Assembly (NCBI RefSeq): GCF_002741985.1
Contig: NZ_APHW01000105.1
Coordinates: 1 to 64,000 of the forward strand
Source of the DNA: Vibrio rotiferianus CAIM 577 = LMG 21460
GTDB taxonomy: Bacteria; Pseudomonadota; Gammaproteobacteria; Enterobacterales; Vibrionaceae
DNA length: 64,000 nucleotides
Direction: 5' to 3'
The position numbers and the translations under genes are program-made. The notes beneath the pieces are model-generated. The model was not told the origin of the DNA. It saw only the letters and a list, made by a program, of their open reading frames with translations, and ran no database searches. Positions within the stretch are counted from its first letter, which is position 1. Each line of letters begins with the position of its first letter. Below are positions 9,236-17,720 of the stretch, piece after piece.

Positions 9236-10723
9236 ATGACAATTCACGTAAAAAACAACATTCACTGGGTAGGTCAACGCGATTGGGAAGTTCAAGACTT
9301 CCACGGTACAGAATACAAAATGACAAAAGGTACCAGCTACAACAGTTATCTAATTCGTGAAGAAAAAACCGTACTGATTGATACGGTCGATCATCGATTC
9401 AGTCAACAATTCATCCAAAATTTAGAAATGGAAATCGACCTTAAGTCTATCGACTTTATCGTAGTAAACCATGCTGAAGAAGATCACTCAGGCGCATTAT
9501 CGGCTTTGATGGAGAAGATTCCGAACACGCCAATTTACTGTACAGAAGCGGCGATTGATTCGATTGTGGGTCATCACCACCATCCTGAGTGGAACTTCAA
9601 AACCGTAAAAACGGGCGACAGCATCGATATTGGTAACGGTAAGCAATTGGTGTTCGTGGAAGCGCCGATGCTGCATTGGCCAGACAGCATGATGACATAC
9701 CTAACTGGCGATGCGGTGTTATTCAGTAATGATGCATTTGGTCAGCATTACTGCGATGAACGCTTATTCAATGATGAAGTGGATCAAAATGAGTTGATGG
9801 AACAGTGTTTGCGTTACTACTCAAACATCCTAACGCCATTCAGCAGTTTGGTAACCGCCAAAATCAAAGAAGTGCTGAGCTTCAATTTGCCTGTCGACAT
9901 GATCGCAACGTCACACGGCATTGTATGGCGCGATAATCCAGTTCAAATCATCGAGCAATACTTAGCATGGGCAGACAATTATCAAGAAGATCGCATTACG
10001 ATTTTCTACGATTCTATGTCAAACAACACCCGAATGATGGCTGATGCAATCGCGCAGGGTATTCACGATGTCGATCCTGGCGTGGCGGTTAAAGTCTTCA
10101 ATGTCTCTAAACATGATAAGAATGAAATTCTCGCCAATGTGTTCCGCTCAAAAGGCATCTTGGTTGGTTCTTCTACCATGAACAACGTCATGATGCCGAA
10201 AATCGCAGGCATGCTAGAAGAAATTACCGGTCTGCGCTTTAAGGCGAAGAAGGCCGCTGCATTCGGTAGCTACGGTTGGAACGGTGGTGCGGTGGATCGT
10301 ATCCATGCTCGATTGACCGACGCAGGCTTTGAAACCGCAGTGAGCTTGAAAACCAAATGGCGACCAGATGGTAAAGCGATGCGTGAGTGCCGTGAACATG
10401 GTCAGAACATCGCGAAATTGTGGGCAAAGCATGACCTGACAAGTTCTGTTATTTCTCCGGCACCACAAGTTCAATCACAACCCGCTGCGCCAGCGACAAC
10501 ACAGGCGGTAGTAGATGCTGCTCCTAGCAATCCTAGTACTGAGGCGCATCCCGCAGATTGTCAATGCATGGTTTGCACCGTTTGTAATTGGGTATACGAC
10601 CCAGCTAAAGGCGAGCCTAATCAAGGCGTTGAACCTGGCACGGCATGGTCTGAAGTGCCAGATTACTTCTTGTGCCCAGAATGCCACTTGGGTAAAGACG
10701 TCTTTGTCGAATACAACGGGTAA
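9236..10723 (+). CDS. norV: Anaerobic nitric oxide reductase flavorubredoxin NorV
   Basis: NorV reduces NO to N2O with electrons from NorW. The first good start is ATG 9236; an in-frame TTG further upstream would fall inside the sigma-54 promoter. The 495-residue product has a metallo-beta-lactamase-like diiron domain (HAEEDH near residue 79, MLHWPDSM, SNDAFGQH, SHGIVW), a flavodoxin domain (FYDSMSNNTRMMADAI), a Pro/Ala/Gln-rich linker, and a C-terminal rubredoxin domain with two Cys pairs (CTVC and CPEC). It is slightly longer than the E. coli protein because of the linker. norW follows 10 bp later. Confidence 0.95.
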   Translation: MTIHVKNNIHWVGQRDWEVQDFHGTEYKMTKGTSYNSYLIREEKTVLIDTVDHRFSQQFIQNLEMEIDLKSIDFIVVNHAEEDHSGALSALMEKIPNTPIYCTEAAIDSIVGHHHHPEWNFKTVKTGDSIDIGNGKQLVFVEAPMLHWPDSMMTYLTGDAVLFSNDAFGQHYCDERLFNDEVDQNELMEQCLRYYSNILTPFSSLVTAKIKEVLSFNLPVDMIATSHGIVWRDNPVQIIEQYLAWADNYQEDRITIFYDSMSNNTRMMADAIAQGIHDVDPGVAVKVFNVSKHDKNEILANVFRSKGILVGSSTMNNVMMPKIAGMLEEITGLRFKAKKAAAFGSYGWNGGAVDRIHARLTDAGFETAVSLKTKWRPDGKAMRECREHGQNIAKLWAKHDLTSSVISPAPQVQSQPAAPATTQAVVDAAPSNPSTEAHPADCQCMVCTVCNWVYDPAKGEPNQGVEPGTAWSEVPDYFLCPECHLGKDVFVEYNG

Positions 10724-10733
10724 GGGGGCGAAT

Positions 10734-11882
10734 ATGCAAGCACCTATTGTGATTATTGGTAGCGGCTTTGCGGCTTACCAATTGGTGAAAACAGTGCGTC
10801 GAATGGACGCACATATTCCGCTGCAAGTGTTTACTGCTGATGATGGCGCGGAATACAACAAGCCCGATTTGAGTCATGTATTCAGTAACAAACAAACGGC
10901 CCAAGACTTAGTGGTTAGAAGTGGTGAGGCGTTTGCACAGGAACACAACATCGAACTGTTCGCACATACCATGATTGAGCATGTCGACGTGCAAGCTCAG
11001 CAAGTGGTAGCCAATGGCCAAGTCTATCCTTACTCCAAGCTGGTGTTTGCGACAGGCGCGAAAGCCTTTGTGCCGCCAATATCTGGTGAGGCAGCACCTG
11101 AGGTGATAACGCTGAACTCGCTACAAGAATATCAATTAGCGGAAGAGCAAATCAGCCGTGCGGAACGAATTCTAGTAATGGGTGGTGGTTTGATCGGCGT
11201 CGAGATCGCCATGGATCTCGCAACCAGTGGTAAAGCGGTTACGGTGGTTGAGCCAAATTCCCGTTTGCTCGCTAACTTGATTCCTGAATTCGTTGCATTG
11301 CCGCTGGAGAACCAACTTAAGCAGCAAGGTATTCAACTTGCCTTGGAGACTGGGGTTGTTGCGATCAATCGTTTAGATGATTCGCTGGTGGCGAGTTTGA
11401 ACAAAGGTAAAGCAATCGAAGCCGATGTAGTGATTTCAGCGGCGGGTTTACGTGCTAACACTTGGTTAGCGAAGGCTTGTGGGGTGAGCGTGAACAGAGG
11501 CATCGAGGTAGATGCCCGATTACAGACATCAGCAGCCAATGTGTTCGCATTAGGCGATTGTGCTGAAATCCAGGGTCGAATGATGCCTTATCTCCAACCG
11601 ATCGTGCTAAGTGCCAGTGCTTTGGGCAAACAGCTACTAGGGCAAGAAGCAGAGTTGAAACTACCGCCTATGATGGTAAAGGTGAAAACGCCGAGCTACC
11701 CAATTCAATTGGCAGGCGATTTTAGTTCGGTGACGAATTGGAGTGTGCAGATTTCTCAAACTGGCATTGCCGCGAAAGCACAAGATGAAAATAGCCGACT
11801 CATGGGCTTCGTCGTGACGGGAGAACAAGTTACGCAAGCATTTCCACTACTTCGAGAGTTGTCTCAAGCCGGTCAGGCTTAA
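10734..11882 (+). CDS. norW: NADH:flavorubredoxin reductase NorW
   Basis: This 382-residue FAD-dependent reductase passes electrons from NADH to the rubredoxin domain of NorV. It has two dinucleotide-binding folds (VIIGSGFAAYQLV at the N-terminus for FAD, VMGGGLIGVEIAMDL for NADH) and the C-terminal FAD motif NVFALGDCAE. The start at 10734 follows a GGGGGCG-type ribosome site just after the norV stop. A longer in-frame opening upstream overlaps norV and is not the real start. It is second in the norVW operon under NorR control. Confidence 0.94.
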   Translation: MQAPIVIIGSGFAAYQLVKTVRRMDAHIPLQVFTADDGAEYNKPDLSHVFSNKQTAQDLVVRSGEAFAQEHNIELFAHTMIEHVDVQAQQVVANGQVYPYSKLVFATGAKAFVPPISGEAAPEVITLNSLQEYQLAEEQISRAERILVMGGGLIGVEIAMDLATSGKAVTVVEPNSRLLANLIPEFVALPLENQLKQQGIQLALETGVVAINRLDDSLVASLNKGKAIEADVVISAAGLRANTWLAKACGVSVNRGIEVDARLQTSAANVFALGDCAEIQGRMMPYLQPIVLSASALGKQLLGQEAELKLPPMMVKVKTPSYPIQLAGDFSSVTNWSVQISQTGIAAKAQDENSRLMGFVVTGEQVTQAFPLLRELSQAGQA

Positions 11883-11924
11883 CCGATTTTAACGAAAAGA
11901 ATTGTAATTAGAGAGGGTATCATT

Positions 11925-12263
11925 ATGTCGCATTTACGAATTCCTAAAGACTGGACCGTTCAACGTTCAACGCCTTTCTTCACTAAAGAGAATGTACCAC
12001 CAGCGCTACTGACTCATCACAATACTGCTGAGGGTGTATTTGGACAGCTGTGCGTCATGGAAGGGCAAGTGACTTACTACGGCTTTGCTGATGAACATGC
12101 TACAGAAGCAGAAGTGATGGTGGTGATTAATGCAGGCCAGTTTGCTACCAGCCCTCCACAATATTGGCACTGTATTGAGATGAGTGATGATGCTCAGTTC
12201 AACATCAATTTTTGGTCGAATAAAGACAAGAGTGGACAAGCGATGTTCCACACGAAGAAATAA
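11925..12263 (+). CDS. DUF1971 / YeaR-TehB-like small protein
   Basis: This is a 112-residue DUF1971 (TehB/YeaR-like) beta-barrel protein with blocks VPPALLTHHNTAEGVFG and SPPQYWHCIEMSDDAQFNINFW. E. coli YeaR is nitrate- and NO-inducible. The gene lies 42 bp after norW, preceded by a GAGAGGG ribosome site and followed by the MITE and a terminator. It is therefore probably the third gene of the norVW operon. The biochemical role of the family is not established. Confidence 0.8.
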   Translation: MSHLRIPKDWTVQRSTPFFTKENVPPALLTHHNTAEGVFGQLCVMEGQVTYYGFADEHATEAEVMVVINAGQFATSPPQYWHCIEMSDDAQFNINFWSNKDKSGQAMFHTKK

Positions 12264-12275
12264 TGCATACAGAAG

Positions 12276-12545
12276 TTAGGGTCTGTTGATCTTTCGCGGT
12301 TAAATTTTGTTCGAGATAAAATCGTTTTAGGTGAGGCAAGGAGTGTGTCGCCTAGTCATTCTAAGCAAATACTCCTTAACAAAGCATAAAACGATTTTAG
12401 CCGAACCCTTTGGGCAGCGTTTGTTGGTCATTTCTACTGCGTTATCGACTTCTCATGTAGGCTAGCTACATAGCAAAGTCTCTGCCTTGTATAAATATCC
12501 AACAATTCGCTGCAAAAATCAGCTCGAAAGGTCAACAGACCCTAA
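12276..12545. repeat. MITE-like element with terminal inverted repeats
   Basis: This 270-bp non-coding element is bounded by 21-bp terminal inverted repeats that begin TTAGGGTCTGTTGA and continue CTTTCG, with one mismatch between the two ends. Inside, a second inverted pair (AAAATCGTTTTA near 12319 and AAAACGATTTTA near 12389; AGGAGT and ACTCCT) suggests a folded structure. It contains no open frame of note. Elements with such ends are, to my memory, dispersed in Vibrio genomes. It lies between the YeaR-like gene and its terminator. Confidence 0.75.
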
Positions 12546-12605
12546 TACAGCGCTAATGTGTCGGGAAGAAGCGTGTTCTATCAAGCTTAATCATTAAGCG
12601 TAGGT

Positions 12606-12634
12606 AAAAGGGCAGAGATTCGTCTCTGCTCTTT
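12606..12634 (+). terminator. Terminator downstream of the norVW-YeaR unit
   Basis: Stem GGCAGAGA / TCTCTGCT with a TTCG tetraloop, flanked by AAAG and CTTT and followed by a T-rich run. It lies beyond the MITE, so the element is probably transcribed with the operon. Confidence 0.75.
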
Positions 12635-12699
12635 ATTTGTTTCTGAGGTAGGGGCTTTAAGTCATTCATGAGTTTATTTTGTGACTATTATCACTAAGC

Positions 12700-12957
12700 A
12701 ATCGCTACTCACCAATGAAATAAGTGTTATGTTATAACGTAATTTGTCGGCCGTTCGAGCTAGCTAAAACAGCGTATCTCTCAACATAGAGGCTGTTGGG
12801 AACGGTTAAAGAGTAAAAGTGATTTTAGGTTTGTTGCTTGTGCCGGGCTATTAATATCCGTTTAGAGAGATGGAGGGGTCCGATCGATTTTTCCGGAATA
12901 TTTACTGGTCTAGCAACCTTATCCAAAGCGATATCAATATTGATATCGCTTTTTTCT
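12700..12957 (+). ncRNA. Candidate small RNA or leader ending in a strong terminator
   Basis: This segment is bounded on the right by a perfect 28-bp palindrome (12925-12952, arms starting AAAGCGATATC) followed by T5, a classic plus-strand intrinsic terminator with no coding gene before it. A -10-like TATAAC lies near 12734. The stretch 12780-12925 has GC-rich local pairing (CCGG near 12841 and 12893). The terminator therefore probably ends a non-coding transcript. The promoter assignment is weak. Confidence 0.35.
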
Positions 12958-12997
12958 GTCTTCAGGGAATCGTGTGTTAATAAGTGTTTCTTTGCAT

Positions 12998-13933
12998 CTA
13001 TAAACACTGCAATAAACGACGAGGAAGCGATGTTTTATCCATCCAGTGATTTGGAATCGACATTGGTGTGTCGTAGTAACTTGCACCAAGAATGGCACCG
13101 AGCGGAATAGCCCGCCCACTTGAGTCGCCGCCACAGTAAATATTCTCACGCATGGTGGTTTCGTAACTTTCGGAATTCATCAACAAATGACAAATCACCA
13201 CAAACGAAGCGTCTAAACCGCAATGCATCCCAATCGACTCCGCAACGCTGGTGGCGGTTCTGCCGCTCATCGCTTCTGCACGTTGAATGTCGTTGGCAAT
13301 CGTCGGAGAAACCGTCTGAGCTGCCATCACACACGCTTTGGGCGCAGCGCCTTGCAACGCCATCTGAATCATCACTGCGACAGCTTGGGCATACATAACT
13401 GCGGTGTCGTTGTTATTGGTAACCCGCACCGCGGAATCAACCAGTTTAGCGAGTTTGTCATCATCGGAATGAAAAGCCACCAACGGCGGAATCTTAGATA
13501 ATGCAGGGTTTTGTGTGTCGTCAGCCCCACATAGGGTCACACGCAGCTCTTTGGCTTCCAACTCATGAATGTTGAGCATTGTTTGCTTAGTCGGTTTGTC
13601 TGTATAACCCTGCCATTTACCACCAAAATCAAACCATTCTCGAAAGGAGCGAATGTAACGCGCCTCGTCGTAGTGTCCGGTTTGAACTAGAGCGTCTAAC
13701 ATGGCAACAAGCTGTGCGCCATAGTGGGTGAGGTCACCGACTTGCTTGCTACCGTGGGCAAAATAACCTTTGTCATGGTATTCAGTTCGGTTAGGTTGAT
13801 GAAATTCCGGATGCGGAGAACCAAACTGCCTGATGAGCTCTTGATCGTAAAGCCAATGAAATCCGAGAGATGCTGCATCACCGACGAGTGCGCCGATAAT
13901 GGCATGAAGAGAGCGAGCGTTTCTATGAGTCAT
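12998..13933 (-). CDS. ADP-ribosylglycohydrolase family protein
   Basis: This 311-residue all-helical hydrolase belongs to the DraG/ADP-ribosyl-crystallin family. The N-terminal signature ALVGDAASLGFHWLYD and the C-terminal GGDSSGRAIPLGAILGA supply the acidic Mg-binding residues of the family. The family removes ADP-ribose from proteins or nucleic acids or hydrolyses related substrates. I chose ATG 13933, with AAGGTGG in front, over an upstream TTG. It stands alone with no linked ADP-ribosyltransferase gene, so the target is unknown. Confidence 0.85.
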   Translation of the reverse strand: MTHRNARSLHAIIGALVGDAASLGFHWLYDQELIRQFGSPHPEFHQPNRTEYHDKGYFAHGSKQVGDLTHYGAQLVAMLDALVQTGHYDEARYIRSFREWFDFGGKWQGYTDKPTKQTMLNIHELEAKELRVTLCGADDTQNPALSKIPPLVAFHSDDDKLAKLVDSAVRVTNNNDTAVMYAQAVAVMIQMALQGAAPKACVMAAQTVSPTIANDIQRAEAMSGRTATSVAESIGMHCGLDASFVVICHLLMNSESYETTMRENIYCGGDSSGRAIPLGAILGASYYDTPMSIPNHWMDKTSLPRRLLQCL

Positions 13934-14062
13934 CTTGCCACCTTTATCAACAGGGCTACTCAATAAGTCTTACACAGTTTCTTGGTTTTGTAGGTAAATT
14001 TTTCTGTTTTGTATCAAGACTATAGTGCTTAATTAACCATTGCTTTACTAGGGTTAAAAGCA

Positions 14063-14088
14063 AAACGCCCCGCGAGTGGCGAGGCGTT
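14063..14088 (-). terminator. Terminator of the PTS-manA unit
   Basis: Imperfect stem AACGCCCCGC / GCGAGGCGTT lies 32 bp past the manA stop, with a T run on the minus strand. Confidence 0.7.
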
Positions 14089-14119
14089 GGTTTTAGTGGC
14101 GTACTATCAATAATAAAGA

Positions 14120-15352
14120 TTAGCTGTAAGCGCGTGCGACACGACCTTCACAATCCAAAGTGACCTGTTTTGCGTAAGCCGGAATGAAAACTGATAGTCC
14201 TTTTTCAACTACGCATGTTTCGCCGTTAGCGTGAGTCAGCACAAGTTTGGTATCCAGAGGCATAAGGATCTCAGCGGTTTGAACTTCTAGAGTGCGCTGG
14301 TGAGCTTGCTTAACGATGGCGAATTTGAAATCGTCGACAGGAATTGGGTATTCCAACATATCGTCGATTTCATTCGGTGCGAGCAATAGGCTGTCGAATG
14401 GCTTCTCGTTGAAGCGTGTACATGCAACGAGCTCTTTCACGTCCATGTATTTTGGTGTCAGACCCGCGCGCAGTACGTTGTCTGAGTTCGCCATGATCTC
14501 AAGACCTGTACCTTTTAAGTAAGCGTGTGGCGTTTCTGCATCTAAGAACATGGCATCGCCCGGTTGTAGGGTAATCACATTAAGCATCAGTGGTGCAAAT
14601 AAACCAATATCGCCAGGGTATTGCTTCTCTAGTTCAAGAATCAGGTTGAACAGAGGTAAGTCGGTGATGCGAGCTTGAGCCAATAGCACCGTCAACGCCA
14701 TCTCTTTCTGTTCGCCCTCTAGTGACAGTAGACCCGAGAAGAAGGTTGCTAAGCCCGTTGGCGTTTGGTTTGCGATAAGGTCATCCACCAAGCCTTGCAG
14801 CTCAGGAATCGTCAGCTCAGAGAAGAAGCTGATGATTTCACTGGTTGGGCGGAAGCCATTCATCGCTTGGTATTCGGTTAGCGCGTAAACCAATTCAGGT
14901 TTGTGGTTTGGATCTTTGTAGTTACGGTTTGCAGCGGTTAGAGGAATGCCTTGTTTTTCTTCCAGTGCAAAACCCAATTCTGCTTGTTGTTTGTTTGGGT
15001 GAACCTGAATCGACAGCGCTTTCTCAGCAGCAAGCACTTTAAACAGGTATGGAAGTTCACCAAAACGGTTTGTGACTTCTTCACTCAGAAAGGCATTCAT
15101 GTCTTGAGCAATCAGTGAAGACAGTTTGGTCTCCTCACCGTTTACCATCACCAATGAGCAACCGTTCGGATGCGCGCCCATCCATACTTCTGCTTGTGGT
15201 TCGTCCGTTGGGTTTTCAATGCCAAACAGTTGGTTAACAGAAGTAGTACTGCCCCAAGCGTAGTTTTGAATCACGTTGTTCATCAGGAAAAACATCGGAT
15301 GCTTAGCTTGAGTTTGAATCGTTTGTGTATCGGACATCGTTAAATCAGACAT
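14120..15352 (-). CDS. manA: Mannose-6-phosphate isomerase, class I
   Basis: ManA interconverts mannose-6-phosphate and fructose-6-phosphate in the cytosol. The 410-residue product has the type I PMI zinc-site blocks: SIQVHPNKQQAELGF, HKPELVYALTEYQAMNGF and the C-terminal GDAMFLDAETPHAYLKGTG. The N-terminal dozen residues before FFLMNNVIQNYAWGS are not conserved in the family, so the true start may be a few codons downstream. It lies 78 bp after the PTS permease gene on the same strand, so mannose uptake and the first metabolic step are co-transcribed. A chromosome-1 manA for cell-wall sugars would be expected elsewhere. Confidence 0.92.
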   Translation of the reverse strand: MSDLTMSDTQTIQTQAKHPMFFLMNNVIQNYAWGSTTSVNQLFGIENPTDEPQAEVWMGAHPNGCSLVMVNGEETKLSSLIAQDMNAFLSEEVTNRFGELPYLFKVLAAEKALSIQVHPNKQQAELGFALEEKQGIPLTAANRNYKDPNHKPELVYALTEYQAMNGFRPTSEIISFFSELTIPELQGLVDDLIANQTPTGLATFFSGLLSLEGEQKEMALTVLLAQARITDLPLFNLILELEKQYPGDIGLFAPLMLNVITLQPGDAMFLDAETPHAYLKGTGLEIMANSDNVLRAGLTPKYMDVKELVACTRFNEKPFDSLLLAPNEIDDMLEYPIPVDDFKFAIVKQAHQRTLEVQTAEILMPLDTKLVLTHANGETCVVEKGLSVFIPAYAKQVTLDCEGRVARAYS

Positions 15353-15378
15353 AGAGTGTCACCATGAGAGAAAATCAT

Positions 15379-15400
15379 GCTTGGGCGACATTGCCCAAGC
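15379..15400 (-). promoter_or_regulatory. Hairpin between the PTS gene and manA
   Basis: GCTTGGGC and GCCCAAGC flank a 6-base loop with no T run. It may protect or attenuate mRNA between the PTS gene and manA. An unusual run of 8 G followed by A and 4 G (15415-15427) lies beside it. Confidence 0.45.
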
Positions 15401-15430
15401 CATAGGAGCCATTTGGGGGGGGAGGGGAAA

Positions 15431-17338
15431 TTAAGCGGCTGCTTGCATCATTTTTGCTTTGCGAACTTTCTTCAGAGTTACACACGTTACTGCGGTAACC
15501 ACTGCGCCAGCTGCCATACAAATCAGAGCAAGTACTGGGTGGTTCATTGCGCCAAGTAGAGCGACAACTGGACCGCCGTGAGCAACACTGTTGGTAATGC
15601 CGAATGAGAACGCCATTACTGCCGCCACCATTGAGCCAAGTACGTTTGCAGGAATCACTGACATTGGATCTTGCGCTGCGAATGGAATCGCACCTTCAGA
15701 GATACCAACTAGACCCATTGCGCCTGCTGCTTTACCCGCTTCGGTTTCTGATTCTTCGAACAGGTCGAACTTACGACCCAGTGCCGTTGCCAGTGCCATA
15801 CCTAGAGGTGCAACTGGGATTGCACACGCCATCGCACCCATAAATTGAGTTTGACCGCTCGCAATCATGCCCACAGAGAATAGGAATGCGACCTTGTTGA
15901 ATGGACCACCCATATCGAAGCCAGCCATACCACCAAGTACGATACCTAGTAGAACGACGTTACCTGTGCTCATACTCGTTAGTAGCGCAGTCAGACCGTC
16001 CATTAGACTTGCGATTGGCGCGCCGATAACGAAGATGAAAAGACCAGCGATGAATAGCGAACCTGTGATTGGCGCAATCATGATTGGCACCAAAGGTTGA
16101 ATGAACTTGTGGTAGTTAATCGACGTAATCCACTTCACGAAGTAACCCACAAGCAGACCTGCGATGATGGCACCGATAAAGCCTGTACCTGCTTCTGCGC
16201 CGTAGAAAGAACCGTTGTTTGCAATCCAACCACCGATTAAACCAGGAGCTAGAGCAGGGCGGTCAGCAATCGCGTAAGCAATGTAACCCGCTAGGATTGG
16301 GATCATCAGCGTAAAGGCAACTACACCGACGTTGAGGATTTGGTTCCACATGCTGCCTTCAGGAATAGCCATACCGGCTTCACTTGGCTGCCCACCAACT
16401 GCAAGAGCAAGTGCAATCAACAGACCACCCGTTACAACGAATGGGATCATGTGTGATACGCCGTTCATCAAGTAGCGGTATAGGTCCGAGCGAGCCTGAG
16501 AGGCTTTGTTGGCAACAGAAGTTTGCGCATTGCTGCTTGCATCTGCTTGGTATTCTGGAGCGCTTAACGCTTCGTTAATCAGACCTTGAGCATCGCGAAT
16601 AGGGGCTTTTACGTTGGTTTTTACCACGCGTTTGCCCGCAAAGCGGTTCATGTCGACTTGCTTGTCACATGCCACGATGATTGCGTCTGCTCGTTCGATT
16701 TCTTCTGCGGTTGGGCTGTTTTTGACACCGATTGAACCATTCGTTTCAACCTTGATTTCGTAACCCATCGCCGCTGCACCTTTCTCGAGCGCTTCTGCCG
16801 CTAGGTAAGTGTGCGCAACGCCTGCAGGACAACCAGTAACACCAATGATGAAACCTTGGTTTGCTGGTGCGTCTGCCACTGCTTGCGGCTCTTCTTTAGC
16901 AAGCAGCAGTGCCAGTGCGTCTTGGCTGTTTGCTGCACCTAAAAATGCATCAATGAAACCATCTTCAATCAGTTTTGAAGACAGCTCTGCGAGAACTTCG
17001 ATATGGTGGTTATCGCCACCGTCTGGAGAAGCGATCATGAAGAACAGTTGTGAAGGCAAACCGTCTTCTGCACCGTATTCGATACCTGATTTGCTTACGC
17101 CGATCACAACCGCTGGTTCTATGACTGCTGCACTTTTTGCGTGTGGGATAGCAACGCCATCTTCAAATCCGGTATTACCTAATTCTTCACGTGCTTTTAT
17201 ATCTGTTAGAAATTGCTCTTGGTCTGAAATACGACCTTGGGCGTGTAGAACTGCAACCAGTTCTTTAAATACGTCTTCTTTTGAAGTTGCTTGAAGATCA
17301 AGCTTAATCAAGTCTTCATTTATTAGTTTGGTGATCAT
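15431..17338 (-). CDS. Fructose/mannose-type PTS permease, fused IIA-IIB-IIC
   Basis: This 635-residue phosphotransferase permease has domains in the order IIA, IIB, IIC. IIA (1-150) carries the phospho-His in VAIPHAKS (about residue 66). IIB (about 160-265) carries the phospho-Cys in VTGCPAGVAHTYLAAEAL. IIC (about 290-630) is polytopic with the GGPFNKVAF and EGAIPFAAQDP blocks of the fructose family. Being co-transcribed with manA, it most likely imports mannose or a related hexose as the 6-phosphate. The divergent AraC gene and the repeated ACTGGA motif upstream suggest AraC control. Confidence 0.9.
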   Translation of the reverse strand: MITKLINEDLIKLDLQATSKEDVFKELVAVLHAQGRISDQEQFLTDIKAREELGNTGFEDGVAIPHAKSAAVIEPAVVIGVSKSGIEYGAEDGLPSQLFFMIASPDGGDNHHIEVLAELSSKLIEDGFIDAFLGAANSQDALALLLAKEEPQAVADAPANQGFIIGVTGCPAGVAHTYLAAEALEKGAAAMGYEIKVETNGSIGVKNSPTAEEIERADAIIVACDKQVDMNRFAGKRVVKTNVKAPIRDAQGLINEALSAPEYQADASSNAQTSVANKASQARSDLYRYLMNGVSHMIPFVVTGGLLIALALAVGGQPSEAGMAIPEGSMWNQILNVGVVAFTLMIPILAGYIAYAIADRPALAPGLIGGWIANNGSFYGAEAGTGFIGAIIAGLLVGYFVKWITSINYHKFIQPLVPIMIAPITGSLFIAGLFIFVIGAPIASLMDGLTALLTSMSTGNVVLLGIVLGGMAGFDMGGPFNKVAFLFSVGMIASGQTQFMGAMACAIPVAPLGMALATALGRKFDLFEESETEAGKAAGAMGLVGISEGAIPFAAQDPMSVIPANVLGSMVAAVMAFSFGITNSVAHGGPVVALLGAMNHPVLALICMAAGAVVTAVTCVTLKKVRKAKMMQAAA

Positions 17339-17720
17339 TGTCGAACCCCTATAAATATAATTTTTATTTCAGGGGTATTTTGAAATTAACCAAGCGGAGA
17401 CAGTAGTGAAGAAAAAATGCATTTACTGGACGATTGTAACCGCCCGACTAGAGTGTGATGTAGATCGTCTACTGGATAAGCTTACTGCATATCTGTGACA
17501 TTATGTGGAAGTCGATGAACCATAAGTGAAATGTGTTATTGCTCCCATATATAAGGCTTTAAGAGCTTTCTTGATGATTTACTAGACTGGATAATTGATG
17601 CGTTAACTGGATTTTTGTAACCTTAAAATGGAAGTGTGATTTTGCTCAATAGCACAAAAATCCAGTAGGGTGTATATCTATAGGTATAGCATCATGGATG
17701 CGTGTTTAAGAGTACGTAAA
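17339..17720. promoter_or_regulatory. Divergent PTS/AraC promoter region with repeated ACTGGA sites
   Basis: Two long matches to the pattern (T)TWACTGGAY-N3-TTGTAACC occur at 17422-17442 and 17602-17622. Half-sites with ACTGGAT occur near 17468 and 17586, and an inverted copy (ATCCAGTA) lies near 17660. The same pattern recurs in inverted orientation at 19767-19786, before the second PTS permease. I read these as binding sites of the AraC protein encoded alongside. Confidence 0.6.

Noticed and set aside
10515..10733. Longer N-terminus for NorW
   Set aside because: The extra region lies inside norV in another frame; the proper ribosome site and FAD motif begin at 10734.
12838..13110. Plus-strand 90-residue frame
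   Set aside because: It runs through a strong terminator palindrome and into the 3' end of an opposite-strand gene, and lacks a ribosome site.
13120..13501. Plus-strand open frames over the ADP-ribosylglycohydrolase gene
   Set aside because: They are antisense shadows rich in Arg, His and Ser with no family pattern; the minus-strand frame has clear motifs.
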